NCBI GenBank assembly: GCA_947311845.1
Contig: CAMZMU010000117.1
Location: 72,759,444 to 72,823,443, forward strand
DNA from: Poa pratensis
Taxonomy: Eukaryota; Streptophyta; Magnoliopsida; Poales; Poaceae
Length of the DNA: 64,000 nucleotides
Reading direction: 5' to 3'
Positions 12,430 through 25,300 of the stretch are shown here, one piece after another; the stretch's first letter is position 1; every line of letters starts with the position of its first letter. The translations under genes and the position numbers were made by a program. The notes under the pieces are model-generated. The model did no database searches, was not told the origin of the DNA, and worked only from the letters and a program-made list of their open reading frames with translations.

Positions 12430-14381
12430 TAGCCAAAACTGCTCTCCCAGATGACACCACCATCTAGCCCTATCTGCGAGACATGACAGAAGCCATAGAA
12501 GATAGATTGACACGTCAGAACTAAGTGTGTTTTTCTACTTCTGAAATGGGGATACCCCCGGCCTCTGCGTCTAGATGAAGATTAAGTGTGATAGAGATAA
12601 GAGTTTTGAAACGTGGCTTGTTGTGATGTGGAGCACCACAAAGATGAGAGGACTTGGATGAACTAGAATTTTTTTCTAAGGAAATCCATGGGTGAGTACA
12701 CAAAATTGTTTTGGGATAGTTGGTTCATCAAATACATTGCGAATTACATAAACTTTTCGCAGTATATATCTACTTCTTGCGATGATTTATTCAGTGGCTC
12801 TGATTAACTAATTCAGATGTAAGGTGACAAGTGCAAAGTTTGTGCGTTGTACACTTCCATAGCCATTTTATTTAGCTTCATACAAAAAAAAATCCATTAT
12901 GGTACCACCAATATTAATTTTTTATGGTTGGTAATGTTCTTTTTTTCGCTATAAGCCACATCTATCTACTATCCCTTCCATTGCCAAAGTTAGATGCATC
13001 ATTCTTTGTTTCTCTTTTCAGGTTCACGATGATTTATATTCCGGAGCTCTTTAACCAATCAGTACTCCATGATGAGAGTCACCTTGATTAGTAGGAAGTA
13101 ATATCTGGTTACAACAAAGTTTAAATTCTTTATTTAGTTCGTGGGACCAGTTTGTTACAGTAAAATGTTTGCTTTTGGAACTTTGTTGCAAGATGTGACA
13201 AAAGTACTGGATACAGGGCGAACAGTGTCTAATGTCTTCCATGTTAACACCCCCATACTAAAACTCAGCCTACTGGAATTAACAATCATAATATGCAGTG
13301 AGCTTCCAAAGGGACTGACAGCGCAGTTGACATCTAATCATTAGGCTTGCTAGACTACCTGGATTAATGTTAATCAATTACCGAACGCTAGTAGCATTAT
13401 TGCACACCATGGCAACAGCTAGCACTGTTTTTGCAATGGGACGGAAATGAACCATGTTTTAGTAGTAATTAACTAGTATTGTATAGACACCTAGTGTGCT
13501 TTACTAAATAGATAAACACTAGTGTGTGCATGTCTTGTTTCAGCTCCACTCAACGATATCTCAGTATGTCTTAGTTATATGTTCTTCTTTCAGGGCAAGA
13601 TCATTATCACCTATCGATGTTATTGTTCTGTTCTTGAAATATTTTACAGGTTGAAAACTACCTGGTGCTACTTTGTGAGTAAGAATGTTACCGGGAAAGT
13701 TGGTTACTTCCTGACGCAAATTTGTGGCACCCGAACTTTTGAAAAGTTGGTTACCGGATGAAAAAAATAGGCTCGAGTGAGCTCGGTGCAAAAAAAAAAT
13801 ATCTTAAATGTTAGCATGAAAAAAATCAAATATATTTCCCTTGGATACATACGCATGTTTCTACATATTTGCAAACTTCTGGCGAAAAAATCGTATTCCG
13901 AGCTGCACAAAATTGTGGTTGTGTATAAGGGAAAATAGCCCATTTTCTCACGAAATTTCTCTTTCTTGTGTAGCCTAAAATACAAAGTTTTTTTTACGAA
14001 ACTTCTCGCATAGGTAGACAATGTGTAAATCTAGTTGTATGCTTCATTTCAGATTTTTTGAGTTCTAAAACTAATATTCAATAATTAAAAAACAGGCTTA
14101 GTGAGATCGGGTGCCACTGTACTACTTTCCGGTTATTTTAAAACGACTACTCATACTGTTTTTCCTTTGTTTTTGCCTATTTTTCCTTGCAGCTTTCTAT
14201 GTTTCTATATTATTCATTCTCAATTTTGCGATACAAAAATGCCTAACCTTACTTTTCAGAGTCTATAGCTCTGGCCTCTGGTTCAGCCTAGAGGCCCTAG
14301 ACTAGCTCGATGGACACTGAAGATAAATTGATCGTCTAGCCATTTCTGGAACAAGTAGTTCCCGGAAGGAAAGTACTCATA
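12430..14381. other. Gene-free DNA with weak MITE-like debris
   Basis: No coding region is supported. Between about 13770 and 14110 two direct motifs of the form GAGCTCGGTGC / GAGATCGGGTGCC bracket AT-rich sequence, suggesting an eroded small element. The evidence is too weak to call one. Confidence 0.35.
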
Positions 14382-14504
14382 CTCTCTCCGTCCATGAAAG
14401 GATGTCTCAAATTTGTCTAAATTTGTATTTATCTATGCATTAAAGTATGTCTAGATACATATAAAATTGGATAAAGTTGAGACATCATTTTTTAACGAAG
14501 AGAG
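14382..14504. mobile_element. Stowaway MITE
   Basis: A 123-bp element beginning CTCTCTCCGTCCATGAAAGG and ending in ACGAAGAGAG, with TA at 14380-14381 and 14505-14506. The arms are imperfect inverted repeats around the internal GTCTCAA/TTGAGAC pair. The right terminus has lost part of the canonical CGGAGGGAG, so this is an older copy. Confidence 0.8.
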
Positions 14505-14781
14505 TAGTTGACAGAAATAAGAGAAAGCGCCATTTCTGGACATCGTGATGAAACTTCACATGATTGACGATTCAAATAAGACCGGCTGTATTCTGGAGAT
14601 TATGTCACGACAGAGGAAGATGGTACAAGCGCTTTTGATTTTCTATTGATTTTCTTGTGGAGCGAAGAGTTGACAACTCTGAGTGAAGTAGTAGATCTGA
14701 AAAGATGCCAGCAGCTTCTTTTGAATCTGGATACTTACATCAGTGTCCATTCATAGGTCCGTCAATGCGTGAAATTAAGTA

Positions 14782-14891
14782 CTCTCTCCGTACAGAAAAG
14801 ATGTCTCAACCTAATCGAAATTTACATGTATCTATGTGTATATAAATGCAAATTTGAACTAGATTGAGATATTCTTTATGGACGGAGGGAG
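14782..14891. mobile_element. Stowaway MITE
   Basis: A 110-bp element beginning CTCTCTCCGTACAGAAAAGA and ending GGACGGAGGGAG, with TA on both sides (14780-14781 and 14892-14893). The arms pair as TGTCTCAACCTA with TAGATTGAGATA. It lies only 0.28 kb from the preceding Stowaway copy. Confidence 0.85.
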
Positions 14892-15071
14892 TAGAAAGGG
14901 TATTCCTTCAGGACATAATAAATAGAAAGCAGAGATTTTAAACATTTGTATTGATGTTTGATTTTGAGCCATTAGGTTATTTTGACAATAGTAGCTTTTT
15001 AAACATTTAAACACATAATATTGGACATGACAGTACTGATCCTAGGCTCTTTATTCTTTTACTAAAAAGTA

Positions 15072-15195
15072 CTACCTCCGTTTCAAAATAGATAACTTCA
15101 ATTCGCCAAAAAGTGAATATATCTATACACATAACATATCTAGATAAATTAACTTTTAGACAAATGGAAGTCATCTATTTTGGAACGGAGAGTAG
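15072..15195. mobile_element. Stowaway MITE
   Basis: A 124-bp element running from CTACCTCCGTTTCAAAATAG to TATTTTGGAACGGAGAGTAG, with TA at both borders. The arms GATAACTTCAATT and the inverse AAGTCATC pair with mismatches. It is the third Stowaway copy within 0.8 kb. Confidence 0.82.
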
Positions 15196-16219
15196 TATTC
15201 TAACTCCATAACCTTGATCCATCAGTCAACGTCGAAACCGACAAGCACGTACAAGCAAACCGAAGGGGGCCATGTTTGAAACGTCAAAGCGTAGGATTAA
15301 AATCGAACATCTGGAGCGGCAATGCCTCATTGGAATTTAGTGAAGATCTGACTAGATGCGCGGCACTGCAAAGTATCTGTCAGCTCGACAAGTCAACAAC
15401 GAATACCTGACGTCGTGGGGCCATGAGCCGCGGAGCGTGCACAATCTTGCCGCCGTTTAGCGCTAGGGTTCCTGCGAATGTTTGGGTAATACTCTACTGT
15501 CAGTACTGTCATGTCATCAAGTGCACATCATCTTACTATTCCTCCTTTAAAAGCTTAATTACATTTAGATTTTTTTCAAAAGGCACCCCGGTCTATGTAT
15601 CAAAGCGATGCATACGGTCTTTTTATTTCTTTATAGGAGTTCAAGGTATACATGAAATATATAATCCTCCGTCGTACAACTGTATATACATGTGGCATTG
15701 ATCGATCACATGGCGTTCCGAGGCTTTGATGGGGATGTGTATGTATGATTTGAAAGAAACTTGGCATCGACGCAACTGCTAGCTTGTTGGGTGACCGCTG
15801 TTCATCCACATGGCCAAATTTAAAGACATATTTTTTCTATCCGGACGAAGGGAGACTTGCACTTGGAAATGTACGTCGAGACTGAGTGTCGAAGACATAA
15901 AAACTCACGATGGACTATTAACTTGCTGGATTAGTTATTAACTTGCTGGATTAGTTATGGCCTATGCGTGCATGTGCATCCAGTTGTTCTCTCTACGCGC
16001 GTGTTGTCAGCAACAAGCAAAGCAACGGCCTACATCTACGTAGTACTGGACCAGCATTGTCGTGTCTGCTGGGCCTGCCATGCACTTGGATAAGGCCTCT
16101 CTCACCCAGCAGTGTAGTGGGTCCATTTCCTATCTGTTTCTCATGGAGCAAGTTAACACCTGCCGCTCTTATCCTGTGGCCAGGTCATACTCTGACTAAA
16201 CAAAGGAAGATTGCAAGTA
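15196..16219. other. Gene-free spacer with a 20-bp tandem duplication
   Basis: No gene is supported. At 15917-15956 the 20-mer ATTAACTTGCTGGATTAGTT is present twice, back to back. The rest has no recognisable element. Confidence 0.5.
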
Positions 16220-16615
16220 CTGCTCCATCTCAAAATATTTGACTTCGATTCGTTTAAATACGGATGTATCTAAGTTGATCCGTTGTGCGAAGAGTTCCGC
16301 GTTATGAACCGTGGCCGCCTACCTGCTTTGGTTGGTGGGGGCAACTCCTCTGTTGTGCGTAAACAGGAAACCCGACTCTACCAACCCGACGAAAGGCTGC
16401 ATAGCTTCCGTAGGGGTGGCCTTCTTCGTTCAGTAGATCCGGTCCGGGTGGTTTTCGTTTACTAGCGTGTAGGTGTAGGTGGTCTAAGTTCCTATGACCG
16501 ATTCTTTATGTATCTTCTCGTATTTCAGCGGATCCCGGCAAGTTACTGGTACTTCCAATTAAATACACATTCGTATTTAGACGAATTCATATAAAGTATT
16601 TTGGAACGGAGCGAG
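16220..16615. mobile_element. Stowaway MITE split by a 0.28-kb insertion
   Basis: The left arm (16220-16280, CTGCTCCATCTCAAAATATT through GATGTATCTAAGTTGA) and right arm (about 16555-16615, ATTCGTATTTAGACGAATTC through TTTTGGAACGGAGCGAG) are complementary. TA borders lie at 16218-16219 and 16616-16617. They belong to one Stowaway of about 115 bp, interrupted by about 280 bp of GC-richer unrelated sequence. The insert has no clear terminal repeats or coding domain, and its identity is unknown. Confidence 0.75.
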
Positions 16616-16617
16616 TA

Positions 16618-19600
16618 ATACTAACTACAGAGAAGATTCCCTGATGGTCGACATACAAATATCATTTCCGGTTAATATGTGATAGTTCTTGAGATTTTCA
16701 TAAATGTGCATAGCACGAACGTAGTGATGAGACAAGAATTAAGATACATATGCTGGCAGACTCTGTTTGGCTGGTATATTTGAACACAAGCTTTTTGTGC
16801 ATCCTTGAACTTGGTCGATACCATGCACTGTCACGCACGAGAAGATATTTCATGGTACGGTGGAGAATCTTAACTCCTGGTTATGGATTGCAGGGGCCAA
16901 CTGTCAATAAAGCAACAAAGAAGTAAGGGCTTTGAAAAGAAGTGAGCCTATGTCTACACTGACACATTTTCCAGGCCTGCTTTCTTGCTTGACAATGAAG
17001 TCTTTGGCTTACAGGCAATTTCAAATGCCGAAAAAAAAAAGAAATCTCCAATGATTGGATCCACTGTTTATGTGCGCCCTAAAGTGATGTATAAGACAAT
17101 AGTTAAGGATATTATTGAATATACGCAGGCCCCTTAATTTGGTTGCTATAAACAAGTTGATGAGTAGTGCATGGGGAAATCCATTACGGGTAGTAGGTGC
17201 AGATGCACCCACTACTCCAAAAATATTTTTGAAAATGTCAAAAAATTCGAAATAAAATTTCGCATGTAGTTCAAGATATTTTATGTTAGCACAAAAAGTT
17301 ACGTCAAGAAAAAATATTTTTTGTGACCTGTGCAAAAAAGACGTTATCCGTTGCATATAATTTTTTGACATTTTGAGAAAAAAACTAAAAAAAAAAACGT
17401 AATAGGTGCACCTATGAGCCAAATCGCCGCCTCCGTAGTGCATGCACCTTTCTACTTGGTTCATTGTATACAGTAGGGAATCTTAAAATGGTTATCCGTT
17501 GCATATATAGGTCAGCTGTTAATAAAGTAACAACGAAAAGATCAAGTCTTACAAATTATGCTCATATATCTACACTGGTCCTGTGGTCCATGTGTGGACT
17601 TCGTTTTCTTGCTTCAAAGTGAAGTTTTTTGTTCACAAAGAGTTGGGAAACAAAACTCTCCAATGAATGGGTGGATGCAGTCTGACCTGTATGATTTACT
17701 TGCATATCTTATTCGAGCCAATGTGAGACTATGGTAAGATTAGCCGGCCAAAACAAACTGTTGCATAGCATGCACTACAAGACATTTATCCTCGTTCATT
17801 CATTCAATCACCTTTCCTTCTTGTGACCAACAAATCAGGACATCTCATTCAGTCACCTTTACTCTTTTATACCAGAAAAAAGACTCCATCTTTCGAAGCA
17901 ACATCGCATCTTTAGCAGAAAGCCATCAGAACAGAGCACTGCCTCTGCCTGCATCATCTATGCATGCTCTCTCCATCCAAAACCATGGTGATACTATTCC
18001 TGTGCATGAAGGAGTATTTTCCCTTTTTTTCGGTGAGTGTATGGAAGTGTATGTTCTGCTTCCCTTGGCTTTTCAGTCACCCTAGCTATCCAGGGGCAAT
18101 CATTTTTTTTGCCCTTTTCACCTCAGCATGCACGTGATTGGTTGGTCCAGCATCCTGCATCTTGCAGTTTCTGTTAGGAAGGTCAGATTCAGGCCCAGGG
18201 CCATTCTATCCTACCTACAACCTACACAATCTTGCGAATAAACTTTGTATTTATGATAAATGCATTGGTATCAAGGATCCATTATGTGTTTATTTTCCAC
18301 ACCATTGCCATGTCCCAGCCACACAAACAAACTCAACATTACATGGAGGAAACAGTTTAAAATTCTTTTAGCCCATGTGTACATGAGACCCCTTCTGAGA
18401 ATTTCCCATTGCTAAGTAATGTGCAACTCATGACACTGAATAAAACTATGAGACACACCAAAATAGACTTGGCCTAGCTAGTAAATGTGCACATTTGCCC
18501 GATACTAGTTGTGCTATTATTCAATATACTTAATTAATCCCTTCCTTCTACATTCAGACAATTTAGCATTGCATTAATTAGTAATAGTTGGTCTTGAACC
18601 TAGATTACTGGCATCAAGGGAAACAAACGCCTTCTCCTTACCCAGAGAGAGATTAAATGGAAGCCATTAGTCTGCATGCAAAATGGTAGGGTCGTGGGAA
18701 GGAGTATTCGCGTACGTCATTGTTACCGAGGTCGATGGAGAGTACTGGTAGGGTTTCAACCCCTAAAATGTAGAATAAACCGGAACATAAAATTGACCCA
18801 AGATAAAGATAAAAAGGGAACGTAGGGAGTATTTGTCGGTAGTTTATATTATTAAGAATGGCGAAGGGGCAGGTTTTGCCGGGAAGAGCACCGATCCCTA
18901 CCTATATCCATCTACCCGCCCGCAAATAAATTTGTGGAAAAATAATTGCCCTTATCCATACCCGCCAGATATCAAGTTATCCATGTAGCAAATAAAAACA
19001 TCGGCAGCAACAATTTGTACATGAATAACAACAAGAAATAAAAACCCAAACATCATTATATAGTCTTGCATTGCACATGCCACAATATTTGCTTGCTCAC
19101 GCAACAAAATACTTAATTGTCCATATGAAGTTTCATTATCAAATGAGAGGTCACACGTGCCACAGTCACAATAGCATAGTCAATACTTACTCTTATTATA
19201 ACACAACTATTGTTGCAGAAGAAAGATAGCAATATGGCGGGGTTGTCATTAAGAAAATGAAATAAAAGCCATATGCATCAATTGATGCAGAGTCTAGGGC
19301 GCCGTCCCCTTCTCGGAAAAAACAAACGCAGTGAGTTTGTGGGCATCCGTCGGTGAAAATCCGTATGAAGAACCCTCCAAAGGACTGAATATTCCCATGC
19401 CCGGAATTCATAGATAATATTGTCATCCCCTACACATTATTGCATCTCAGAGTATTATTCGATCTTTGCTTCCTATTAATTCGGAAAACAAATTATATGC
19501 AATTTTCAGCATAAACTAAGTGTTTTGTTAGTAACCTGAAATTACATTCCATGAAAACTTGATTAGCTTGGGTGGTTGGATGTACCTACACCCTCTGCCC

Positions 19601-19910
19601 AGGTTTCCCACTCACAACAGTTTATTCTGGGTGAAATGGCGACTTTTGTAACGGGAAGCGAGCTCGATCTTCTGGACAAGAAGCAATTTTAACCAGCACA
19701 TATCATCAGTGCATCATTACAGCCTAGCCATCCCCTGACCCATCCATCTCTTGAAGCTTAGTTACGGCCAGCCATAGTACCCATGTACCATGCGTTTTGG
19801 AGGCACAGTTGAATTAAGTAGGACGATGAGGATGTTCCACCATCCATGAAAGTGAAACTGAACCTCCATTACCACTACTCGTACGTACTCCGTACCTTCT
19901 ATCTGTCGTA
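16618..19910. other. Gene-free stretch upstream of the small gene
   Basis: No coding region or RNA gene is supported. At 17185-17450 a block bounded by GGTGCAGATGCACCCAC and AATAGGTGCACCTATGAGCC resembles a grass MITE with a Lys/Phe-biased AT-rich core, but its termini pair poorly. The remainder is unassigned. Confidence 0.35.
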
Positions 19911-19922
19911 CATATATATAGG
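19911..19922 (+). promoter_or_regulatory. Probable TATA box of the 19994 gene
   Basis: CATATATATAGG lies about 75 bp upstream of the ATG at 19994, with purine-rich leader sequence between. The distance fits a plant core promoter with a short 5' UTR. This is inferred from sequence and spacing only. Confidence 0.5.
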
Positions 19923-19993
19923 AATGGAGTGGTAGCTGCATACATACGCACTACACCTAGGAGATTTGCAACTTTGCAAGCTAGCTAGCTACC

Positions 19994-20353
19994 ATGGAAG
20001 AGTTCACTTTCCCCACTGTCCCGGGAGGGCAGTGCAAGCTCGCGCCATTCCCTCCGCCGTGGTTCGTCGCAGCCATCGCGGAAGAGGACGATGGCGACAG
20101 CGGTGGCGCGCCGTGGCGCGGCGACGAGAAGATGGACATGCTGTGGGAGGACTTCAACGAGGAGCTGGTGCGCGCGCCGCCGGTGTGCCCCCTGAGCCCC
20201 CTCACCAAGGGAGGTGGTGGGCTTATGACGATGACGATGATGAAGGAGGGCGCGTACTGGCTAGACGACGACGACGGTGACGGTGGTGTCTCCGAGAAGA
20301 GGAGGCGCGGCCGGCACATGGTGGTCCGGCGCCGCGATGGAGCGTGCTGCTGA
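19994..20353 (+). CDS. Small acidic plant protein with WEDFNEEL motif, C-terminus frameshifted
   Basis: The frame encodes 119 residues from ATG 19994 (context ACCATGG). Its hallmark is MDMLWEDFNEEL at residues 48-59, which I associate with a plant-only family of small uncharacterised proteins. It also has an Asp-rich patch (DDDDGDG) and a basic RRRGRHMVVRRR stretch near the C-terminus. Family members, as far as I recall, end in a hydrophobic/basic segment like MLRLLKKLFLVKKS. That text is present here, but in a different frame (ATG 20353, stop 20422-20424), directly after this frame's stop. The observation suggests a one-base indel around 20320-20345, real or a sequencing error. GC content and codon use are gene-like and unlike the flanks. 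No molecular function is known to me. Confidence 0.6.
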   Translation: MEEFTFPTVPGGQCKLAPFPPPWFVAAIAEEDDGDSGGAPWRGDEKMDMLWEDFNEELVRAPPVCPLSPLTKGGGGLMTMTMMKEGAYWLDDDDGDGGVSEKRRRGRHMVVRRRDGACC

Positions 20354-20424
20354 TGCTCAGGCTGCTCAAGAAGCTCTTCCTGGTCAAGAAATCCAGGAAC
20401 CAGCAGAGAACTACGCCGATCTGA

Positions 20425-22327
20425 TCTACAACAGTTAATACAGAAATCACCGACGAATTAGTCAGTAGTGCGTGTATATTTGATACTACATATACTGTAC
20501 ACAATCATTTTCCGTTTATCTTTCTACTTCTCTCACAAGACAGATCACATGGTGTTCTGTTCGGGTTTTGCTGAAAGAGTGTTCTTCTACTTCTTTTCTG
20601 ATAAGCTCTTCTTCTTCTTGGCTGCAGTATATATATTCCAAATTCAAATACTAATTGGTTTCCCTCTGAATCATATGTAACTTTTGGTTTCGCATCGACT
20701 GCACTGCATGCTTATCAACAAACATTATGATGACTGAGCAGTTTAATTAGAGTCCGGAGCAGTTTTTCTTCTAATATTATCAAACTTTTTTGTGCGACCG
20801 GAGCGTGGAATAAGTTAAACTTGTTCCCCTCTTGGCAATTGTGTTGTTAGCATTGGGATCACCACGACAGGGTTGTCACCTCACCTGTCGTACATGCAGA
20901 CGCATCGCCATCACAGACCTACCTAAATCAAGGAGCTATTCAATCGCGACACCGCCACCAATACATCTCTCAATGTCTCCAGCTTCATAAATGTTGCACT
21001 CAACACACTGCAAGGTCTGCAACCAACACTCCCACACATGCATCCAGGGGCACCATCTTCCAATTAGGGATCTTGATTCCCTCCCTGATGCATCACTTAA
21101 CTTAATCTTGCTCTGCATGCTAGGAGTACTAATCAATCGCATCACGGTGCCGCTAGAGATCAAGCGCCACCTAATATATCTTCAGATATGTGTTGTCCTG
21201 ATTAATTAACCTGTTGCTGTTACTCACTTTACTTTACCAATAGATAGTGCAGAACTACAAAGAGTCAATCATGGTACAGATACTGAAGAAAGCCTCCTGA
21301 TAAGGAGTGAGATCTCACCACTGCTGAAATGGACCTGCAAGGAAAAGGAGGCCCAGGACCAGCCCACACGTGTCCGGTGTATGCAGTGTGTGTCGCAGTC
21401 GGTGTGTTAGCTGACAAAGTGAAGCAACCAGCCGGTTGGTCTCCAGCAGTGAGCAGCATGCATGACTCGGTATACTCTGTCAGGTTTGGTCTCACACCAA
21501 TCTGCACTTGTTTGCTGGCTATCCTTCACACATAAGAATGAACCATTACCAGATCATAAGGCACACACTCCACCACATAAACATACACAAAGGATCTTCC
21601 CGCAGAAATGTACAAGCAACAACAAGAGCTGGGTAGATGCGAGTTCTGAAACTGCTGAAATTTGTGTTATTCTGTAGATTCTAGGATGTCTGGGATGCAT
21701 ACAGTCTCACAGGTCACATGCAGCTAGAAAAGTAATTGTGGTTGGGCGAGCATGATCACAGGAAAGTCAATCGAGTAGCAGTTTTCGCGGGAAAAGGTTA
21801 ACTAGAGTAGTAACCTGAATATTTCAATTAACAACCTAGTTTCTTCGTTCATGAATCAAAACTTCAGTTGCACACTAGCCAGTAGCCACATGTTCGCAAC
21901 CACCAGACAAGGCAAAGCTGGCCAGAGATGCACATGCAAATCACTATATCAGCCGACATGGGTTTTCTGCTCAGGCAAATTACTACAGTAATCCACCCAA
22001 AAATTCAGGAAGATATATATCAATAAGAGTATAAATGGAAACTAAGGGGCATCAATAAATACTAGTACAATTCTATATACTGTGGCATTACAGTGGCAGC
22101 AGTGCGGCAAGATTATTCTTGATCAAATACAACTAGGGCCTAACAAATCATTCAACAATCCAATAAGAACAAAGCTATTTCAATTAGCGAGTCACTTATT
22201 GTTTTTAATAAAATGACTACCAATATCTGAATACCGTCTTCTTATTACTCAGTGGAATTGCAGACAGACCCCAACAATTGTTTTTAGATAATGGAAGAGA
22301 ACAATCCCTCAGCATGTGCACAGACTG
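20425..22327. other. Intergenic DNA and 3' flanks of two convergent genes
   Basis: This stretch holds the 3' flank of the small plus-strand gene and, toward 22327, the 3' UTR side of the minus-strand B3 gene. No further gene, RNA or element boundary is supported. The frames near 21265-21535 overlap on both strands and lack recognisable motifs. Confidence 0.5.
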
Positions 22328-25300
22328 TTATTTCCTGCCAGGACCAGGGAGGAACGGAGTTATTTCTGGGACAACTCTGTAGATGTGCACTTTTATGTTG
22401 TCCTTGGAGAAGAGTTCGAAGACACAGACGTCAAACGTTTCTAGATTATTGCCTACAGCAAACTTGCCCCAGCCACCGCTAAAAGCGCCAACAGAACGCT
22501 GGCTGTAGTAGACATAGTTAACGTCCCAAGACTTTCCTTGTGGATCCCACAGTTTTAACTTCCTGTTGGCACGTGGAAGACACTCCCTTACAAATTCAGA
22601 GGGCATATTCTGCATTACAAGGAAGTAATTCAGGAACAGGATAAATCACGCAAGTCCCAGATACACATGTTTATGATAAAACTACTAACTGAACTGGAGT
22701 AGAAAAACATCTGATACATAACTGTTTCCTTATTGAGAAGTACTAGTAAACTAGGTCAACACAATTTCTGCGTTACTACTTTGGCGGGAATTTCTATTTC
22801 AAGATTTTGAGGTGGGCAACGGAGCCTAAATTTCAATCAACAATCCATTTTTCTAGTCTCTTCTCACACATACAACTTCGATCGACAACCAGATACGCCA
22901 TCACTTAAGTTACCACTTGATAATTTTGTAACCAAAGGCCAGCAGAAATTTATATATCTCCTAAAGTAACAATGCAGACGGATGTTAAGTAGATGAATTG
23001 GCTAAGCAAAGCAATCAAGAAAAGACTCGAGTGATAAAATAAATTGAATAACAACTAGTGCCAATTCAAAATGTGCGCTAATGGGTCCTGTTACGCACAA
23101 AAAAGAGAAGGAAATGAGATCACCTACAGCCAGGACTAGCCATTGGCTGTATTTTTTTAATAAAGGAAATGACCTGAGCACCCTGTGGAGTCTAGGACTC
23201 AAACACTGATAGGCAGTGTGTCTACTCGCACAGGTTGATAGGCAGTGTGCATACTCGCACACAGGAACTCATGAAGCCAACTGAGTGAAGCTTTGTTCTA
23301 TTCATGCACATACAAAAAGAATGGTCCTAAAATAAAATACAAAGGAACAGCTTTTAACACGATAGAAGTAGTAAATATGGGAAAAAGTAACATTACCAAG
23401 AAAAACCCCACATATACATAAGATTCCTTCATTATCTGGAGACCGAAAGGATTCTTGGATTTAAATTGTTTTGCCCTTTGCAGAGCCTGGTTCTTCTGTT
23501 CTTCAGTTATCACTGGCCTTTGCGATATTACTTTTAGTTGTCTTTGACCTGACGCGCTATCTGACAAGTGCAATAGCAAAAAAAAAAAAAGAGAAACCAC
23601 ACACGTGTAATAACTGCATATCTTAATAATCATAAATTATAGCAAAACTTGCTGATATCAGGATAGTTTTACGGATGGACAACTTACATTTACCATGTCT
23701 AGTCACATCCTTATTCATTCTGAGCCGCGTGGGTGATGACGATTCAGACTTGATCCAAGAGATACTTTGTTCTAACATGCTGCTTGAGGAATCAGAATCT
23801 GTGATATAGAGAGCATGTTTGTAAGGGAAATATATGAGTACCTAACACTTTCAAGTACCAGATACAGTACAAATTTCACAATTGGTGTTAACAAATTAGC
23901 CATCTCTAATCTAGAACACAGAATGGTTTTCTTCTAGCAAATACTTGCCTGTTCTATAGTATGACAGTCGACAATGCATGGCCCACAGTAAAGAGTCTAA
24001 GATGTACTGTACTTGACATGGTATGGATGTGGCAAGCCCTTTATGCAACTATTATGCAAATATGCAGACTACATGTTGTTGGCTTGTTGCTCCAACAGCT
24101 CAAAGAATAATGGAACCGGCCTACGCATCGTGAGATGTTACTAGCTACTAAATATATGCAAACTATGTCAAACGAATCTTACACCATTTTCAAATTGAAG
24201 ACAGGTTTTACCTTCAGTACTGTTAAGACTTGTTGATGCCGACTTGTAAGTACCAACTGAAGCTCCAGGACACGTTTTCTTACCTTTGTCTGAGGCAACA
24301 GATGACTTCTGCAATTCAAGGCCATTTGCATCCATTTCTCTAATCCTCTTCCTTGTGGTTCTGTTGCTCTCCTCTATGGGCACAACCACTGTTTCTGGTG
24401 GGTTACCTGAATTCATGTCCATGTTAACGGTAGATAGTGTCGCCTTACAACTAACAACCGAAATTTCAGGCCTGTTTTCCAAGATGTTAGAGCACTTCTT
24501 CGATGTAGAGCCATTTGCATCCATTTCTGCAACCCTCTTCCTTGTGGTTTCATCACTCACCTCAAAGGGGGAGGCCACTACTTGTGATGGACCAGCTGCA
24601 TTCATGTCAATGTCCCCTTCACTAATTTCTAGTTTAACAACCAGATCGTTGCCAGGCTTAGCATGGAAAGCTGAAGGCTTCTCAACGCACATTTTATCAA
24701 ATATAACTACTGAGAAATGGGAGTGTCCATCATAACGGAAGGTTAAAAAGTGACCCGTCTCAATGGAATGGTCTCGCACAAATTCCTTCCATCCCTTCAC
24801 AAAGAACAAACCTTCATTGTCTGAATCCAGTTCTGCAAGCCATGTGTTCCCACTTTGACCTTTTAGGTAAACCACTCCAGTAGGCTGATTCTGAAGGTGC
24901 TGGTTGAATGATGCTGGAATTCTCTACATAGTACCAACATACAAAGCGTTAATAATTTTTTCTAGAAGATATTTGTAGAAATGTGAACTAAATGTGCAAT
25001 ATGATCTCGGAGGCAAAGTTATCAAGCAAATAATATATGACATGTGACGTGAGAGACTAGAAGGCGCCAATAAAACAAGCTTGAATCACGGCCTAAATAA
25101 TCAAAATGTGCAGTAATAAAGCATTGCCAAAACATCTTAGTAGCACTTTTTCCGATGCACCTGATAGCACAATAATGTAGCCGCGCACAAAAAAAAGCAC
25201 GGTAATGCATTCACAAATGGAATAGATAAAACATGGTGCCTTCAATTAAGCCACGCAATAGTTTATGTAAGGGAAAACTTTCTTTTTAAATATCATATCA

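Noticed and set aside
13740..14110. MITE between the two GAGCTCGGTGC-like motifs
   Set aside because: The motifs are in direct and not inverted orientation, and no target duplication is seen.
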